Of a DNA stretch of 64,000 nucleotides, positions 26,673-35,618 are shown in pieces (the first letter of the stretch is position 1; the number at the start of each line of letters is the position of its first letter). The DNA comes from Streptosporangium sp. NBC_01495 (GTDB lineage Bacteria > Actinomycetota > Actinomycetes > Streptosporangiales > Streptosporangiaceae): contig NZ_CP109430.1 in assembly GCF_036250735.1 (NCBI RefSeq), positions 4,402,001 to 4,466,000 on the forward strand, in the 5' to 3' direction. The position numbers were made by a program, and so were the translations under genes. Below the pieces are notes generated by a model. That model saw nothing but the letters and a program-made list of their open reading frames with translations. It ran no database searches and was not told the origin of the DNA.

Positions 26673-26883
26673 GGTGGAACGCGGGGGCGGGGTTTCGCGG
26701 GTTTCGCCAGGCTCCGTCCGGGTGCGGGCGGGGTGGATCGCCGGCCGATCCCAGACACGCCGGTGGCCCGCCACCCTTTCGCGGGCCATGTCGTCGCGGT
26801 GTGTGATGAAGTCTCTGCGATCTGTAACGGCTCTGTCGCCGAGGACGCGGGTGCCGTGGCACCCGACCGCGAAGGAGAGGCAC

Positions 26884-27933
26884 ATGCGAAGGACACTCAT
26901 CGCCGCCGTGGTGGCGCTGAGCACGGTGGCGGGCGGAGTGACGGGCAGCGCGCCGGCGATGGCCGGGCGCAGGCCCGGCATCGACGTCATCGGGCTCACC
27001 GGTGACCAGCGTCTGGTGGGTTTCGAGATCCGCTCCCCCGGCCGCACCCGCGACCTCGGCAGGGTCCGCGGGCTCGCCGGTGACACCGCGCTCGTCGGCA
27101 TCGACTACCGCGTGCGCGACGGCAAGTTGTACGGCGTCGGGAACCGGGGCGGTGTCTACACGCTCGGCGGGCCGGCCAGGGCGGTCAAGGTCTCGCAGCT
27201 GACCGTGCCGCTGAGCGGCGTCGACTTCGGCGTCGACTTCAACCCCGCCGCCGACCGGCTGCGCGTGATCAGCGACACCGGGCAGAACCTGCGCCACAAC
27301 CTCGACGACCCGACGGGCGCCCCGGCCGCGGGGCGGACCGTGGCCGACGGGCCGCTGACCGGCCCGCAGATCCGCCCCCCGGCCGCTTCCCCGGCCGCTC
27401 CGCAGGGTGGCCCGCCGGTCGGCCCGCAGACCGATCCGTCGACCGCTCCGCAGAGCGGCCCGCAGACCGGCCCGTCGAGCGGCCCGTCGAGCGGCCCGTC
27501 GAGCGGCCCGTCGAGCGGCCCGTCGAGCGGCCCGTTCCCGACCCCGGACCCGGCCGTCGCGGGAGCGGTCGCGACCGGCGCCTCGGGCGCCGGGTACACC
27601 AACAACGACCTCAGCCCGGCCACCGCCACGACGCTCTTCGACGTGGACACCACGGCGGCCCGGGTGATCCTGCAGTCCCCCGCCAACGCGGGCACGCTGG
27701 TGGCGACCGGCAACCTGCGGGTGGCCGCGACCGGCGCGGCGGGCTTCGACGTCCACAGCTCGCTGCGCGACGGCGTCACCGTCTCCAACAGCGCCTTCGC
27801 CGCGCTGAGGGTCGGCGGGCGCTACGGGTTCTACGGCGTCAACCTGCTCACCGGCGCCGTCAACTACAACTACGGCCTCTTCCCCGCCAACCGGCAGGTG
27901 CGCGACATCGCCATCCGGCTCGACCGCGGCTGA
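26884..27933 (+). CDS. secreted DUF4394 protein with Gly-Pro-Ser repeat insert
   Basis: The 349-aa protein has a signal peptide (MRRTLIAAVVALSTVAGG, cleavage near GSAPAMA) and a DUF4394 domain: DVIGLTGDQRLVGFEIRSPG, GIDYRVRDGKLYGVGNRGG, VDFGVDFNPAADRLRVISDTGQNLRHN and a C-terminal YGVNLLTGAVNYNYG. DUF4394 looks like a beta-propeller-type extracellular domain of unknown role. A Pro/Gly/Ser-rich stretch of about 60 residues (PQ..GP..SSGPSSG) splits the domain in the middle, encoded partly by the 12-bp repeat at 27469. The ribosome site GAAGGAGAGG supports ATG 26884. Confidence 0.9.
   Translation: MRRTLIAAVVALSTVAGGVTGSAPAMAGRRPGIDVIGLTGDQRLVGFEIRSPGRTRDLGRVRGLAGDTALVGIDYRVRDGKLYGVGNRGGVYTLGGPARAVKVSQLTVPLSGVDFGVDFNPAADRLRVISDTGQNLRHNLDDPTGAPAAGRTVADGPLTGPQIRPPAASPAAPQGGPPVGPQTDPSTAPQSGPQTGPSSGPSSGPSSGPSSGPSSGPFPTPDPAVAGAVATGASGAGYTNNDLSPATATTLFDVDTTAARVILQSPANAGTLVATGNLRVAATGAAGFDVHSSLRDGVTVSNSAFAALRVGGRYGFYGVNLLTGAVNYNYGLFPANRQVRDIAIRLDRG
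27469..27528. repeat. 12-bp in-frame tandem repeat, 5 copies
   Basis: Five perfect copies of GGCCCGTCGAGC encode repeated Gly-Pro-Ser-Ser inside the DUF4394 protein. The period is a multiple of three, so copy-number change would alter the length of the linker without breaking the frame. Confidence 0.85.
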
Positions 27934-28276
27934 GGCCGGCCGTCGTGGTTGAGGCCGGCCGTGGCCGAAACCGGCCCCGGCGACCGCGCACGGGTCGCGC
28001 CGCCGGTCCACGACACGGACCTTTCCGCCGGAGGTGACACCGGCCACCCACGACGCTGGCCGTGACGCTGGCCGTGACACCGATCGTGGCCGGTCGTGAC
28101 ACCGGCCACGACGCCGTACGCGGCCGAACGGCCCGCGGCCCGGCCCCGCGCGACGGCGCGGGGCCGCCGTACGCGAAGATCCAGGGTCTTCCCAGCGCCG
28201 GACCGGGGCGATATGACAAGGATGCGCCGTATGTCGGGGGCGGCACGGCCATCGAACGTCACGACGGGGAGACCAC
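27934..28276. other. gene-free stretch with short degenerate repeats
   Basis: This 343-bp gap holds many imperfect copies of GTGACACCGGCCA/GGCCGTGACGCTGGCC around 28030-28115, in both orientations, but no supported gene. The last 80 bp before 28277 should contain the promoter of the amine-oxidase-like gene (ribosome site CACGACGGGGAGA). Confidence 0.5.
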
Positions 28277-29830
28277 ATGACCGTACAAGTGATCATTGAG
28301 GCAGTCGGCCGGACGGAGCTGACGGCCGAGCGGGTACGGGAGGTGGCCGGAGCCCATCCCGCCGTGCTCGCGCACCTGGAGGTCACCGACACCGGGCGGC
28401 TGATCGTGGGCCCCGCGGTGGCGCTCGGCCACGACCCGGACGCGAGCGCCCCGTTCCGGGCGGGGGTGTTCGACCCGGTCTCCAACCGGGGGGTCGAGCT
28501 GCGCGGGACCCTGGACCGGCCCGAGGAGGCGCAGGTGCTGCCCAGCGCCTACCGGCCCAACCCGCGCCACGAGGAGCTGAAGGCCGCCGCGGCGATCCTG
28601 CGGGCCGACGAGCGCTTCCCCGCCGGGGACGACGTGCTGGTCTACCAGCCCATGCCGCCGCTGGCCGACCTGGACAACCCCGACGGCACCACCACCCGCC
28701 GCCCCACCCTGGGCGTCTACGACCCCTCGGGCGCCACCCGGCACCGCATCGTCGCGGTGGACGTCGCCGGAGGCGTCGTCGACTGGTCTCCGGCCGGTGT
28801 CAGCGTCGCGATGCACCACCCGGGTGACTGCGAGTCGCACCTGCCCGTACCCGTGGAAAGCCTGCGCGACCGGGGCGGCCCCGACCAGGTGCGGTTGCGC
28901 GTGGTCGACGGTACCACCGAGCTGTGGAACATGATCGTGGTGCGGCCCCGCGCCTCGACGCCCGTCAACCCCGGCGACGGCTCGGGGGTCGAGCTGCGAG
29001 AGGTGCGCTACCGGGGCAGGCTCGTGCTGCGCCAGGCGCACGTGCCGATCCTCAACGTCCAGTACGAGGAGGACGGCGTCACCTACCGCGACTGGCAGTA
29101 CGAGGAGACCCGTTTCTCGGCGACCGGCACCGAGCCGGTGGGCTGGGGATGGCGGATCTGCGCTGATGCGCCCCGGACCATCCTGGAGCGGCCCGACAAC
29201 GACGCCGGCAACTTCCAGGGGGTGGCCTTCCACCACGACGGCGGCGAGCTGCGGATCGTCAGCGAGCTGGCGGCCGGCTGGTACCGCTACGCCTCGGAGT
29301 GGCGCCTGACCGACGAGGGCACGATCAAACCGCGCTTCGGGTTCGCCGGGGTGCGCAACCCGCGCACCTGCATGCGCCACCGCCACCACGTCTACTGGCG
29401 CTTCGACTTCGACGTGGAGGGGTCGGCCAACGACGTGATCGAGCAGTTCGACGACACCGGCTCGGGCGTTCCCGAGGCGGTGCCGATCGTGCGGGAGGTC
29501 GCCCGCAGGCGGCGCCCTCCCGCTCTGTTCTGGCAGGTCACCGACAAGACCAGCGGCCGGGGGTGGCGGATGGTCCCTGGCGGGCATGACAAGACCACCG
29601 ACCCCTACGGCGTCGCCGACCTGTGGTTCCTGCGCCACCACCCGGCCGAGCTCTACGACGGCAACACCGGCCCCGACAACCGGGCGATGCTGAACCGCTT
29701 CGTCAACGGCGAGAGCGTCAGCGCCACCAACGTCGTCGTCTGGTACGCCGGGCACTTCCGCCACGACCAGAACGACCCCGAGCCCCACCAGGGACACGTC
29801 GTGGGCCCGGACCTGATCCCCGTCACCTGA
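28277..29830 (+). CDS. copper amine oxidase-like protein with altered cofactor motif
   Basis: The 517-aa protein keeps the copper amine oxidase C-terminal architecture: the copper-ligand segment MRHRHHVYWRFDFDVEG (His368/His370, matching HQHxxxxRLD), and the late WYAGHFRHDQNDP segment expected to hold the third His. The topaquinone site, normally T-x-x-N-Y-(D/E)-Y, reads AAGWYRY (residues 332-338): the precursor Tyr336 remains but the preceding Asn is Trp and the following acidic residue is Arg. Copper binding is plausible but normal topaquinone formation is doubtful. No signal peptide is seen. A terminator follows at 29847. Confidence 0.75.
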   Translation: MTVQVIIEAVGRTELTAERVREVAGAHPAVLAHLEVTDTGRLIVGPAVALGHDPDASAPFRAGVFDPVSNRGVELRGTLDRPEEAQVLPSAYRPNPRHEELKAAAAILRADERFPAGDDVLVYQPMPPLADLDNPDGTTTRRPTLGVYDPSGATRHRIVAVDVAGGVVDWSPAGVSVAMHHPGDCESHLPVPVESLRDRGGPDQVRLRVVDGTTELWNMIVVRPRASTPVNPGDGSGVELREVRYRGRLVLRQAHVPILNVQYEEDGVTYRDWQYEETRFSATGTEPVGWGWRICADAPRTILERPDNDAGNFQGVAFHHDGGELRIVSELAAGWYRYASEWRLTDEGTIKPRFGFAGVRNPRTCMRHRHHVYWRFDFDVEGSANDVIEQFDDTGSGVPEAVPIVREVARRRRPPALFWQVTDKTSGRGWRMVPGGHDKTTDPYGVADLWFLRHHPAELYDGNTGPDNRAMLNRFVNGESVSATNVVVWYAGHFRHDQNDPEPHQGHVVGPDLIPVT

Positions 29831-29846
29831 ACTCCGTCACCTGCAA

Positions 29847-29873
29847 CCCCGGCCGGCGGACATCCGGCCGGGG
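29847..29873 (+). terminator. hairpin after amine-oxidase-like gene
   Basis: CCCCGGCCGG and CCGGCCGGGG form a perfect 10-bp stem with a 7-base loop, 16 bp after the stop codon, followed by AAGATTG. Confidence 0.65.
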
Positions 29874-30016
29874 AAGATTGACTAGCCTGGGGCACCGGCG
29901 CGGGCGGATCGACGACTGTCTCCGATTCGGTCGCGGACGGATGTCCGGTACGGGCCGCCGGCCCCGACGTCTCCGGTGCCGGGCGCCACGGCGGCGCCGG
30001 CGGAGAAGGAGAGACC

Positions 30017-30433
30017 GTGAAGTACATGATCTTGATGTACGCCTCGCAGCGGGACTACGACGCCATGTCGGGCGACGCCGAGGGCCACCCGGGCCTGTCC
30101 CCGGAGGACTTCGAGCCGATGCACGCCTTCATGCGGGCGTTCGGCGAGGACCTGGAGAGGTCCGGCGAGTTCGTCGAGACGCGGGGCCTGGCCGCTCCGG
30201 TCCACACCCGCAGGGTGGGGTCGAAGGACGGTGTCCCGGTCGTGACGGACGGGCCCTACGCCGAGACCGAGGAGGTCCTGGCCGGCTACTGGATCGTGGA
30301 GTGTGAGAGCTTCGACCGGGCGACCGAGATCGCCGCCCGGCTGGCGGAGTGCCCCGCCCCCGAGCAGCTCGCCGCGAACGCCTACGCCGACGTACGGCCG
30401 GTCGAGGAGTTCCGGGGCGAGCCGGTGATCTGA
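30017..30433 (+). CDS. YCII-related (DGPF) protein
   Basis: The 138-aa protein starts MKYMILMYASQRDYDAM and carries the family's signature TDGPYAETEEVLAGYWIVE near residue 75, which defines the DGPF/YCII group that partners ECF42 sigma factors. Its role is unknown; the fold is a ferredoxin-like dimer. The ribosome site GAAGGAGAGACC precedes ATG... here read as GTG-A with MKYM at 30017. It lies 8 bp upstream of the sigma factor gene, forming one transcription unit, and a second such pair is at 54446-56061. Confidence 0.92.
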   Translation: MKYMILMYASQRDYDAMSGDAEGHPGLSPEDFEPMHAFMRAFGEDLERSGEFVETRGLAAPVHTRRVGSKDGVPVVTDGPYAETEEVLAGYWIVECESFDRATEIAARLAECPAPEQLAANAYADVRPVEEFRGEPVI

Positions 30434-30441
30434 TCGCCTCC

Positions 30442-31695
30442 GTGCCCGGCACCGAGGTGGAGGACCTGCTGCGCCGGCTGGCGCCGCAGGTCCTCGGCGC
30501 GGTGGTACGGCGCTACGGGCATTTCGACACCGCCGACGACGCGACGCAGGAGGCGCTCCTCGCCGCCGCCACGCGGTGGCCGAAGGACGGCCTCCCCGAC
30601 AACCCGCTGGGCTGGCTGATCACGGTCGCCTCGCGCAGGCTGACCGACCTGCTGCGCGCGGAGCAGGCGCGCCAGCGCCGGGAGGACACCGTCGCCCGGT
30701 GGATGCCGCCCGGCCAGTGGTCGGCGCCCGCCGCCGACAGGCCCGCCGCCGAGTCCGACGACACGCTCATCCTGCTGTTCATGTGCTGTCACCCCTCGCT
30801 GTCGCCGGCCTCGCAGATCGCCCTCACCCTGCGGGCGGTCGGCGGCCTGACCACCGCGGAGATCGCCCGCGCGTTTCTCGTGCCGGAGGCGACCATGACC
30901 CGGCGCATCACCCGGGCCAAGCGCAGCGTCAAAGACAGCGGCATCCCCTTCGCCATCCCCTCGGGGCCCGAGCGCGCCGGACGGCTCGGCGTGGTGCTGC
31001 ACGTGCTCTACCTGATCTTCAACGAGGGGTACGCCAGCACCTCGGGGCCGAACCTGCAGCGCGTCGAGCTGTCGGCGGAGGCGATCCGGCTGACCCGGAC
31101 GGTCCACCGGCTGCTACCCGACGACGGCGAGGTGACGGGACTGCTCGCGCTCATGGTGCTCACCGACGCGCGCCGTCCGGCGCGCACCGGGCCCGACGGC
31201 TCCCCGATCCCGATGGCCGAGCAGGACCGGAGCCGGTGGGACGCCGCCGCCGTCGCCGAGGGCGTGGCGCTCATCACCGGCGCGCTCCCCCGGGGGACGA
31301 TCGGCCCCTACCAGCTCCAGGCGGCGATCGCCGCGATCCACGACGAGGCACCCAGCGCCGAGGCGACCGACTGGCCGCAGATCACCGCGTTGTACGAGCT
31401 GCTGATGCGGATCTCCGACAACCCGGTGGTGGCGCTGAACCACGCCGTGGCGGTGGCCATGTCCCGCGGCCCGCGCGCCGGGCTCGGCCTGCTCGATCCG
31501 CTCGCGGCCGACGGGCGGATCGCCGACGACCACCGGCTGCACGCGGTCCGCGCGCACCTGCTGGAGATGGCCGGCGACCGGGGGGCGGCGCGTGAGTGCT
31601 ACCGGGAGGCGGCCCGGCGCACGACCAGCCTCCCGCGGCAGCGCTACCTCCACGCCAGGGCGGCACGCCTGGCGGACGGGCACACCGGCCCCTGA
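30442..31695 (+). CDS. ECF42-family RNA polymerase sigma factor
   Basis: The 417-aa protein has sigma-70 region 2 ([20 protein letters not shown]), region 4 ([26 protein letters not shown]) and a long C-terminal TPR-like extension ([23 protein letters not shown] onward, about 200 residues) that defines ECF42; in this group the extension replaces an anti-sigma factor as the control element. GTG at 30442, eight bases after the YciI stop, is the first usable start; no strong ribosome site is visible, so coupling is likely. Confidence 0.93.
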   Translation: MPGTEVEDLLRRLAPQVLGAVVRRYGHFDTADDATQEALLAAATRWPKDGLPDNPLGWLITVASRRLTDLLRAEQARQRREDTVARWMPPGQWSAPAADRPAAESDDTLILLFMCCHPSLSPASQIALTLRAVGGLTTAEIARAFLVPEATMTRRITRAKRSVKDSGIPFAIPSGPERAGRLGVVLHVLYLIFNEGYASTSGPNLQRVELSAEAIRLTRTVHRLLPDDGEVTGLLALMVLTDARRPARTGPDGSPIPMAEQDRSRWDAAAVAEGVALITGALPRGTIGPYQLQAAIAAIHDEAPSAEATDWPQITALYELLMRISDNPVVALNHAVAVAMSRGPRAGLGLLDPLAADGRIADDHRLHAVRAHLLEMAGDRGAARECYREAARRTTSLPRQRYLHARAARLADGHTGP

Positions 31696-31705
31696 CGGGA
31701 GCCTG

Positions 31706-32992
31706 TCAGGCGGACCTGTCGCGGCGCTCCGGGCCGTGGCCGGGATGGCGGCGCGGCACCAGTGTCGGGTTGACGTTGCCCAGCACGGTGTCGCGGTCGA
31801 TCACGACGCGGGCCACGTCGTCGCGGCCCGGTACCTCGTACATCACGTTGAGCAGGACCTCTTCGAGGATCGCGCGGGTCGCCCGCGCGCCGGTGCGCCG
31901 CAGCAGCGCCTGGTCGGCGATCGCGCCGACGGCCTCCTCGGTGAACTCCAGCTCGACGCCGTCCATCTCGAAGAGTCTGCGGTACTGCTTGATCAGGGCG
32001 TGGCGCGGCTCGGTGAGGATCCGCACCAGCGCCGTACGGTCCAGCGGCTGGAAGGTCGACACCACCGGGAGCCGGCCGACCAGCTCGGGGATCAGCCCGA
32101 ACCTCAGCAGGTCCTCGGGCATGACCTCGGCGAGGACGTCCCGCTCCCGGCCGACGCGGATCGTGGCGCCGAACCCGGCGCCCCCGCGGCCGGTCCGGGA
32201 CTCGATGATCTGTTCCAGGCCGGAGAACGCGCCACCGCAGACGAACAGCACGTTGGTGGTGTCGATCTGGATGAACTCCTGGTGCGGGTGCTTGCGGCCG
32301 CCCTGCGGGGGAACGCTCGCGGTCGTGCCCTCCAGGATCTTCAGCAGGGCCTGCTGCACGCCCTCGCCGGAGACGTCGCGGGTGATCGACGGGTTCTCGC
32401 CTCTGCGGGCGATCTTGTCGATCTCGTCGATGTAGACGATGCCGGTCTCGGCCTTCCTGATGTCGTGGTCGGCGGCCTGGATCAGCTTGAGCAGGATGTT
32501 CTCGACGTCCTCCCCCACATATCCCGCCTCCGTCAGGGTGGTGGCGTCGGCGATCGCGAACGGGACGTCGAGCATCCGGGCGAGCGTCTGGACGAGATGG
32601 GTCTTGCCGGAACCGGTGGGGCCCAGGAGCAGGATGTTGGACTTGCCGAGTTCGACCGGCTCGCCGCCCGCGGCGGGCCGGTCGTCCGCGAGCACGCGCT
32701 TGTAGTGGTTGTGGACCGCCACCGCGAGCGACTTCTTGGCGCCCTCCTGCCCGACGACGTACTGCCCGAGGAACTCATGGATCTCCCGCGGCTTCGGCGA
32801 TCTGCGGAGCCCGCCCCCCAGGGAGCCGGGAGACTCGCCGAACTCCTCGGCGATGAGCTCGTTGCAGAGCCCGACGCACTCGTCGCAGATGTGGACACCG
32901 CCGGGACCCGCGATGAGCCTCATGACCTGCCTCTGGCTCTTCGCGCAGAACGTGCATTTCAGCGGGTCGCCACGGTCACCGGTGCGTGCCAT
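31706..32992 (-). CDS. clpX: ClpX-like AAA+ unfoldase, divergent paralogue
   Basis: The 428-aa protein has the ClpX zinc-binding domain (C13/C16 and a later CDEC pair), Walker A GPTGSGKT (124-131), Walker B IVYIDEID (185-192), pore loop GYVG (157-160) and the RKH loop (233-235). The ClpP-docking loop, normally IGF or LGF, reads AGF (272-274). There is no clpP, tig or lon next to it; it stands between an ECF42 gene and a P450, so it is probably a second ClpX copy rather than the housekeeping one. ATG at 32992 has GAGGAG upstream. Confidence 0.9.
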   Translation of the reverse strand: MARTGDRGDPLKCTFCAKSQRQVMRLIAGPGGVHICDECVGLCNELIAEEFGESPGSLGGGLRRSPKPREIHEFLGQYVVGQEGAKKSLAVAVHNHYKRVLADDRPAAGGEPVELGKSNILLLGPTGSGKTHLVQTLARMLDVPFAIADATTLTEAGYVGEDVENILLKLIQAADHDIRKAETGIVYIDEIDKIARRGENPSITRDVSGEGVQQALLKILEGTTASVPPQGGRKHPHQEFIQIDTTNVLFVCGGAFSGLEQIIESRTGRGGAGFGATIRVGRERDVLAEVMPEDLLRFGLIPELVGRLPVVSTFQPLDRTALVRILTEPRHALIKQYRRLFEMDGVELEFTEEAVGAIADQALLRRTGARATRAILEEVLLNVMYEVPGRDDVARVVIDRDTVLGNVNPTLVPRRHPGHGPERRDRSA

Positions 32993-33040
32993 GTGGAAAC
33001 GTCTCCTCAACGGTCGTACGGGACGGGAGGCCAGGAAGGG

Positions 33041-34261
33041 TCAGGAGAGGGTCACGAGCAGTGACGCCAGGCGCCAGGTGCCCGGGTCGGGCGCGCGTCC
33101 GGCGTTCTCCGGGGCCATGGCCAGGGCGGGGAAGCGGCGCAGCAGCGCCGTGAGCGCGACCTCGGTCTGTACGCGGGCCAGCGAGGCGCCGAGGCAGAAG
33201 TGCGGCCCGTGGGCGAATCCGAGGTGTCCGGCCGCCTCGGTGCTCCGGCCCAGGTCGAGCAGGTCGGGGGCGGTGAACGCGCGCGGGTCGCGGTTGGCGG
33301 CGGCGATCGCGGCGGTGACCGGCTCGCCCTTGCGGACCAGCGTGCCGTGCAGCTCGACGTCCTCGCGCGCGTAGCGGGGGATCGACAGCAGCGTCGGGCC
33401 GCACCAGCGGGTCAGTTCCTCGACGGCGCGCGGCATGAGCCCGGCGTCCTCGCGCAGCGCGGCGGCCTGGCCGGGGTGGGTGAGCAGGACCTCCACGGCG
33501 TTGGCGATGAGGTTCGTGGGTGTCTGCCCCGCCATGACCAGGTGCCAGACCATGGTGACCAGCTCGGTGTCGCTGAGCCGGTCACCGTCGTCGGCCTGGG
33601 CGCGGATGAGGTCCGACAGCAGGTCGTCACCGGGTTCGGCGCGCCGGCGCGCGACCGCCGCCTTGGCGCCTTCCATGATGCCCGGGATGGCGTCGGCGAA
33701 CTGCCGGCCCATGCTCCCCACGACGGTGGCGCCGTACTCGCGCCAGCGCGGGCGGTCGGCGCCGGGGACGCCGACCAGCTCGCAGATGACGTCCATCGGC
33801 AGCGGCCGGGCGAAGTGCGCCAGCAGGTCCACCACGCCGTGCTCGGCGTGGCCGGGCAGGCCGTCCAGCAGGGCGGCGACGATCGGCTCGATCCGCGGCC
33901 GGAACCCGGCGGCGCGGCGCGCGCTGAACGCGGGCGCGACCAGCCGGCGCAGCCGCAGGTGCTCGGGCCCGTCCATCTCGCTCATGGTCCGCATGTAGGG
34001 CAGGCAGTCCTCGGGCACGTCGGGCCGCATGAAGCTGGCGGCGTTGATCTCGAACCGCGGATCGCTCAGCATCGCCTTGGCGTCCTCGTGCCGGGTGAGG
34101 GCCAGCATCGGGCCGAAGCCGGGGGCCACCAGCCGTGCCAGCGGCGAGGCCTCCCTGGCGCGCCCGTACGCGGCGAAGGGGTCGCGCAGCACCTCGGCGT
34201 CGGTGAGATGGATCTCGGGAACCTCGGGGGCGCCGCTCACGTCCTGGTCGACAGCCGTCAT
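33041..34261 (-). CDS. cytochrome P450
   Basis: The 406-aa protein has the haem-binding loop LGFAHGPHFCLGASLAR (Cys thiolate), the ExxR motif in VEELTRW, and an I-helix motif AGQTPTN in place of the usual AGxxTT. It is a soluble bacterial class I P450 that needs ferredoxin partners, none of which is encoded nearby. The substrate is unknown. It is divergent from a TetR gene with a palindrome between them, which suggests substrate-induced expression. Confidence 0.94.
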   Translation of the reverse strand: MTAVDQDVSGAPEVPEIHLTDAEVLRDPFAAYGRAREASPLARLVAPGFGPMLALTRHEDAKAMLSDPRFEINAASFMRPDVPEDCLPYMRTMSEMDGPEHLRLRRLVAPAFSARRAAGFRPRIEPIVAALLDGLPGHAEHGVVDLLAHFARPLPMDVICELVGVPGADRPRWREYGATVVGSMGRQFADAIPGIMEGAKAAVARRRAEPGDDLLSDLIRAQADDGDRLSDTELVTMVWHLVMAGQTPTNLIANAVEVLLTHPGQAAALREDAGLMPRAVEELTRWCGPTLLSIPRYAREDVELHGTLVRKGEPVTAAIAAANRDPRAFTAPDLLDLGRSTEAAGHLGFAHGPHFCLGASLARVQTEVALTALLRRFPALAMAPENAGRAPDPGTWRLASLLVTLS

Positions 34262-34276
34262 GGATCCTCCAGAATT

Positions 34277-34310
34277 TCAGATGGTATAAACAGATGCTCT
34301 TATCATCTGA
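34277..34310. promoter_or_regulatory. operator between P450 and TetR genes
   Basis: TCAGATGGTATAA (34277-34289) and TTATCATCTGA (34300-34310) form an inverted repeat with a one-base slip, in the A/T-rich centre of the divergent promoter region. It is the likely site of the TetR protein encoded at 34365. Confidence 0.55.
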
Positions 34311-34364
34311 GTGGTCACGGTATCTTGGATCACGACGGACGGCAACGCCGCGACGAGGAGGACG

Positions 34365-35501
34365 ATGGGCCGGCTCAGCAGGGCGCAGCTGCAGGAACAC
34401 AACCGCGCCAAGGTGCTGGCCGCGGCCGTGGAGGAGTTCGCCGAACGCGGATTCCGCGACGCCAAGATCGACACCATCGCCGAGCGCGCCGAGCTCACCC
34501 GGGGCGCGGTCTACTCCAACTTCCCCGGCAAGCGGGCCCTGTACTTCACGGTCCTGGCCGACCTCGCCGAGCGCGCCGAGCCGCCGGCCCCGGATTCGGA
34601 GCCGAGCCTCACCCCCCGCGAGGCGCTCGCCTCGCTCGCCCGCGCCTGGCTGGCCCGCCTGCCGCTGACCACCGACGAGCGCTACGGCCTGGCCAGGATC
34701 GGCGTGGACCTGATGCCCGAGATCCTCGCCGACGAGCGGATCCGGCTGCCGTTCGCGCAGCTGATGAGGCTCGACGCGATCCTGCTCGGGCTCGCCCTGG
34801 AGCGCCTGCGCCCGCCCGCGACCCCTGACGGCCGCCTGGTGCGCGTGGCCGAGGCCGCGCTCACCACCCTGCACGGCGCGACCCAGATGGCCGCCGCCGC
34901 CCCCGGCTTCACCGATCCCTTCACCATCGTCAGCGCCTGCGAGCGGCTCGCCGACCTCGGCCTCGACGACAGGTGGCCGTCCACCCCGTGGATCCCGCGG
35001 GCGCGGCCCGCCGACGAGCCGTGGTCCCCGCCACCGGCGGTGGACGTGGTGCGCGGCGAGCCCGCCCGGCTCGCCGGCGACGGCGTGGTGGCGATCCTCG
35101 GACTGCACCGGCTTGAGGCCGTCGAGGAGGCGGTACGGGCCGCACCGGCGGATGCCACGATCACCGCCGTCCTGGTCACCGGCGACCCCGGCGAACTGGC
35201 ACCGCTGGCGCGGCTGGCCGTCGCCGACCTCTGCGGCTGCCTGCGCCAGGCCTTCCCGCCCTCGGCGTGGCCGCGCCTGCAGGTGGTGTTCGACACCTTG
35301 GGCGCCCTGGCCGCGGCGGCCGGCGTCCTGGCCGTCAGCGACGCGACCGAGGCCGCCGTCCGCGTGGAGGCGGGCCGGATCGTCGTACGCGCCGACGGCC
35401 GCGGCGCGTGCCACACGGCCGCCTCGGCAAAGAGCGCAGAGGGTGCGGAGAGCGCGGAGGGCAGGGCCGCTCCGGTGCGGCCCTCCGCGCCGGGGCGATG
35501 A
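34365..35501 (+). CDS. TetR regulator with ~160-aa extra C-terminal domain
   Basis: The 378-aa protein has a standard TetR helix-turn-helix (GFRDAKIDTIAERAELTRGAVYSNFPGKRAL, about residues 25-57) and ligand domain to about residue 200. It then continues for ~160 residues (VDVVRGEPARLAGDGVVAILGLHRLEAVEEAV onward) that look like a separate alpha/beta domain I cannot place; it ends in an Ala/Glu-rich tail. Typical TetR proteins have ~200 residues. ATG 34365 follows GAGGAGGACG. Divergent to the P450 gene, which it probably controls. Confidence 0.88.
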   Translation: MGRLSRAQLQEHNRAKVLAAAVEEFAERGFRDAKIDTIAERAELTRGAVYSNFPGKRALYFTVLADLAERAEPPAPDSEPSLTPREALASLARAWLARLPLTTDERYGLARIGVDLMPEILADERIRLPFAQLMRLDAILLGLALERLRPPATPDGRLVRVAEAALTTLHGATQMAAAAPGFTDPFTIVSACERLADLGLDDRWPSTPWIPRARPADEPWSPPPAVDVVRGEPARLAGDGVVAILGLHRLEAVEEAVRAAPADATITAVLVTGDPGELAPLARLAVADLCGCLRQAFPPSAWPRLQVVFDTLGALAAAAGVLAVSDATEAAVRVEAGRIVVRADGRGACHTAASAKSAEGAESAEGRAAPVRPSAPGR

Positions 35502-35618
35502 AGCCGCTCCACTCCCCCGCCCGGAGGTTCGGGTGCCCGGCCAGGGGATTCGCCGGCTGACGCATCATGTACGGTCATCTGTGACCTCATCTCCCGCTTC
35601 CTCCCGCCGGCGAGGCTG

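Noticed and set aside
26515-26883. N-terminal extension of the DUF4394 protein with (VDP)n repeat
   Set aside because: The signal peptide and ribosome site place the start at 26884; the upstream frame has no start support.
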